Shown: positions 43,129 to 43,148 of the stretch, in pieces
Numbering within the stretch: the stretch's first letter is position 1
Layout: each line of letters begins with the position of its first letter
DNA from: Verrucomicrobiota bacterium
GTDB lineage: Bacteria; Verrucomicrobiota; Kiritimatiellia; SS1-B-03-39; UBA6053
Assembly (NCBI GenBank): GCA_020831635.1
Contig: JAFIGC010000034.1
Location: 1-43,148 of the forward strand
DNA: 43,148 nt
Reading direction: 5' to 3'
Program-made: the position numbers and the translations under genes
Notes under the pieces: model-generated
Databases searched by the model: none
What the model saw: only the letters and a program-made list of their open reading frames with translations
What the model was told of the DNA's origin: nothing

Positions 43129-43148
43129 GCGCATCCCTTCCTTCACGT

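Overview
The window looks like a chromosomal segment of a Verrucomicrobiota bacterium, most likely of the Opitutales/Puniceicoccales group. This is inferred from several proteins with PEP-CTERM sorting tails that end in basic clusters such as AIFRRRK, autotransporter-type beta-strand repeat proteins, a very large FN3/PQQ-propeller secreted protein, a protein with W/D-P-x-A-A repeats, and non-coding DNA rich in REP-like hairpins. I see no tRNA, rRNA or CRISPR array.

Layout. (1) 1-1520: the right-hand part of an SF2 helicase fused to a DUF559-type nuclease, resembling the helicase of TOTE-type conflict systems. It appears to have lost its Walker A half. (2) 1592-15228, minus strand: a 4170-residue secreted multidomain protein, followed with an ATGA overlap by a membrane-anchored repeat protein. 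(3) 15624-18874, plus strand: a small membrane protein and a fused FAD/Fe-S oxidoreductase of the D-lactate or D-2-hydroxyglutarate dehydrogenase type. (4) 18880-29830, minus strand: a surface-protein locus. It starts with a LuxR-type regulator with a degenerate receiver domain, then a PEP-CTERM protein, then a second one split by a nine-G tract, a RAYT (REP-associated Y1 transposase), a further PEP-CTERM protein and a secreted protein with carboxypeptidase-regulatory-like repeats. A 48-bp element (39/48 identical, no gaps) lies about 70 bp upstream of both the regulator and the PEP-CTERM gene that follows the RAYT. (5) 30115-37208, plus strand: mostly housekeeping genes, namely a methyltransferase, a cation/proton antiporter with an overlapping EIIA-like partner, transaldolase, a CPBP protease, a STAS-like small protein, class II fructose-bisphosphate aldolase and a lipoprotein. 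(6) 37209-43148: three PEP-CTERM proteins on the minus strand with nearly identical sorting tails, a divergent AraC-type regulator, and long non-coding stretches full of REP-like hairpins and shuffled repeats. A 44-bp element (39/44 identical) lies upstream of two of these PEP-CTERM genes and also just upstream of the AraC gene.

How it may work together. The two strongest signals are the two candidate surface-protein regulons, each with its own regulator (LuxR-type and AraC-type) and its own shared upstream element. Within the first, the G9 tract separates a signal-peptide/beta-helix half from a half carrying the sorting tail, so loss of one G would switch the product from unanchored to anchored. 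That is the most testable new biology here. The REP arrays and the RAYT gene suggest continuing repeat-driven reshuffling of this accessory region.
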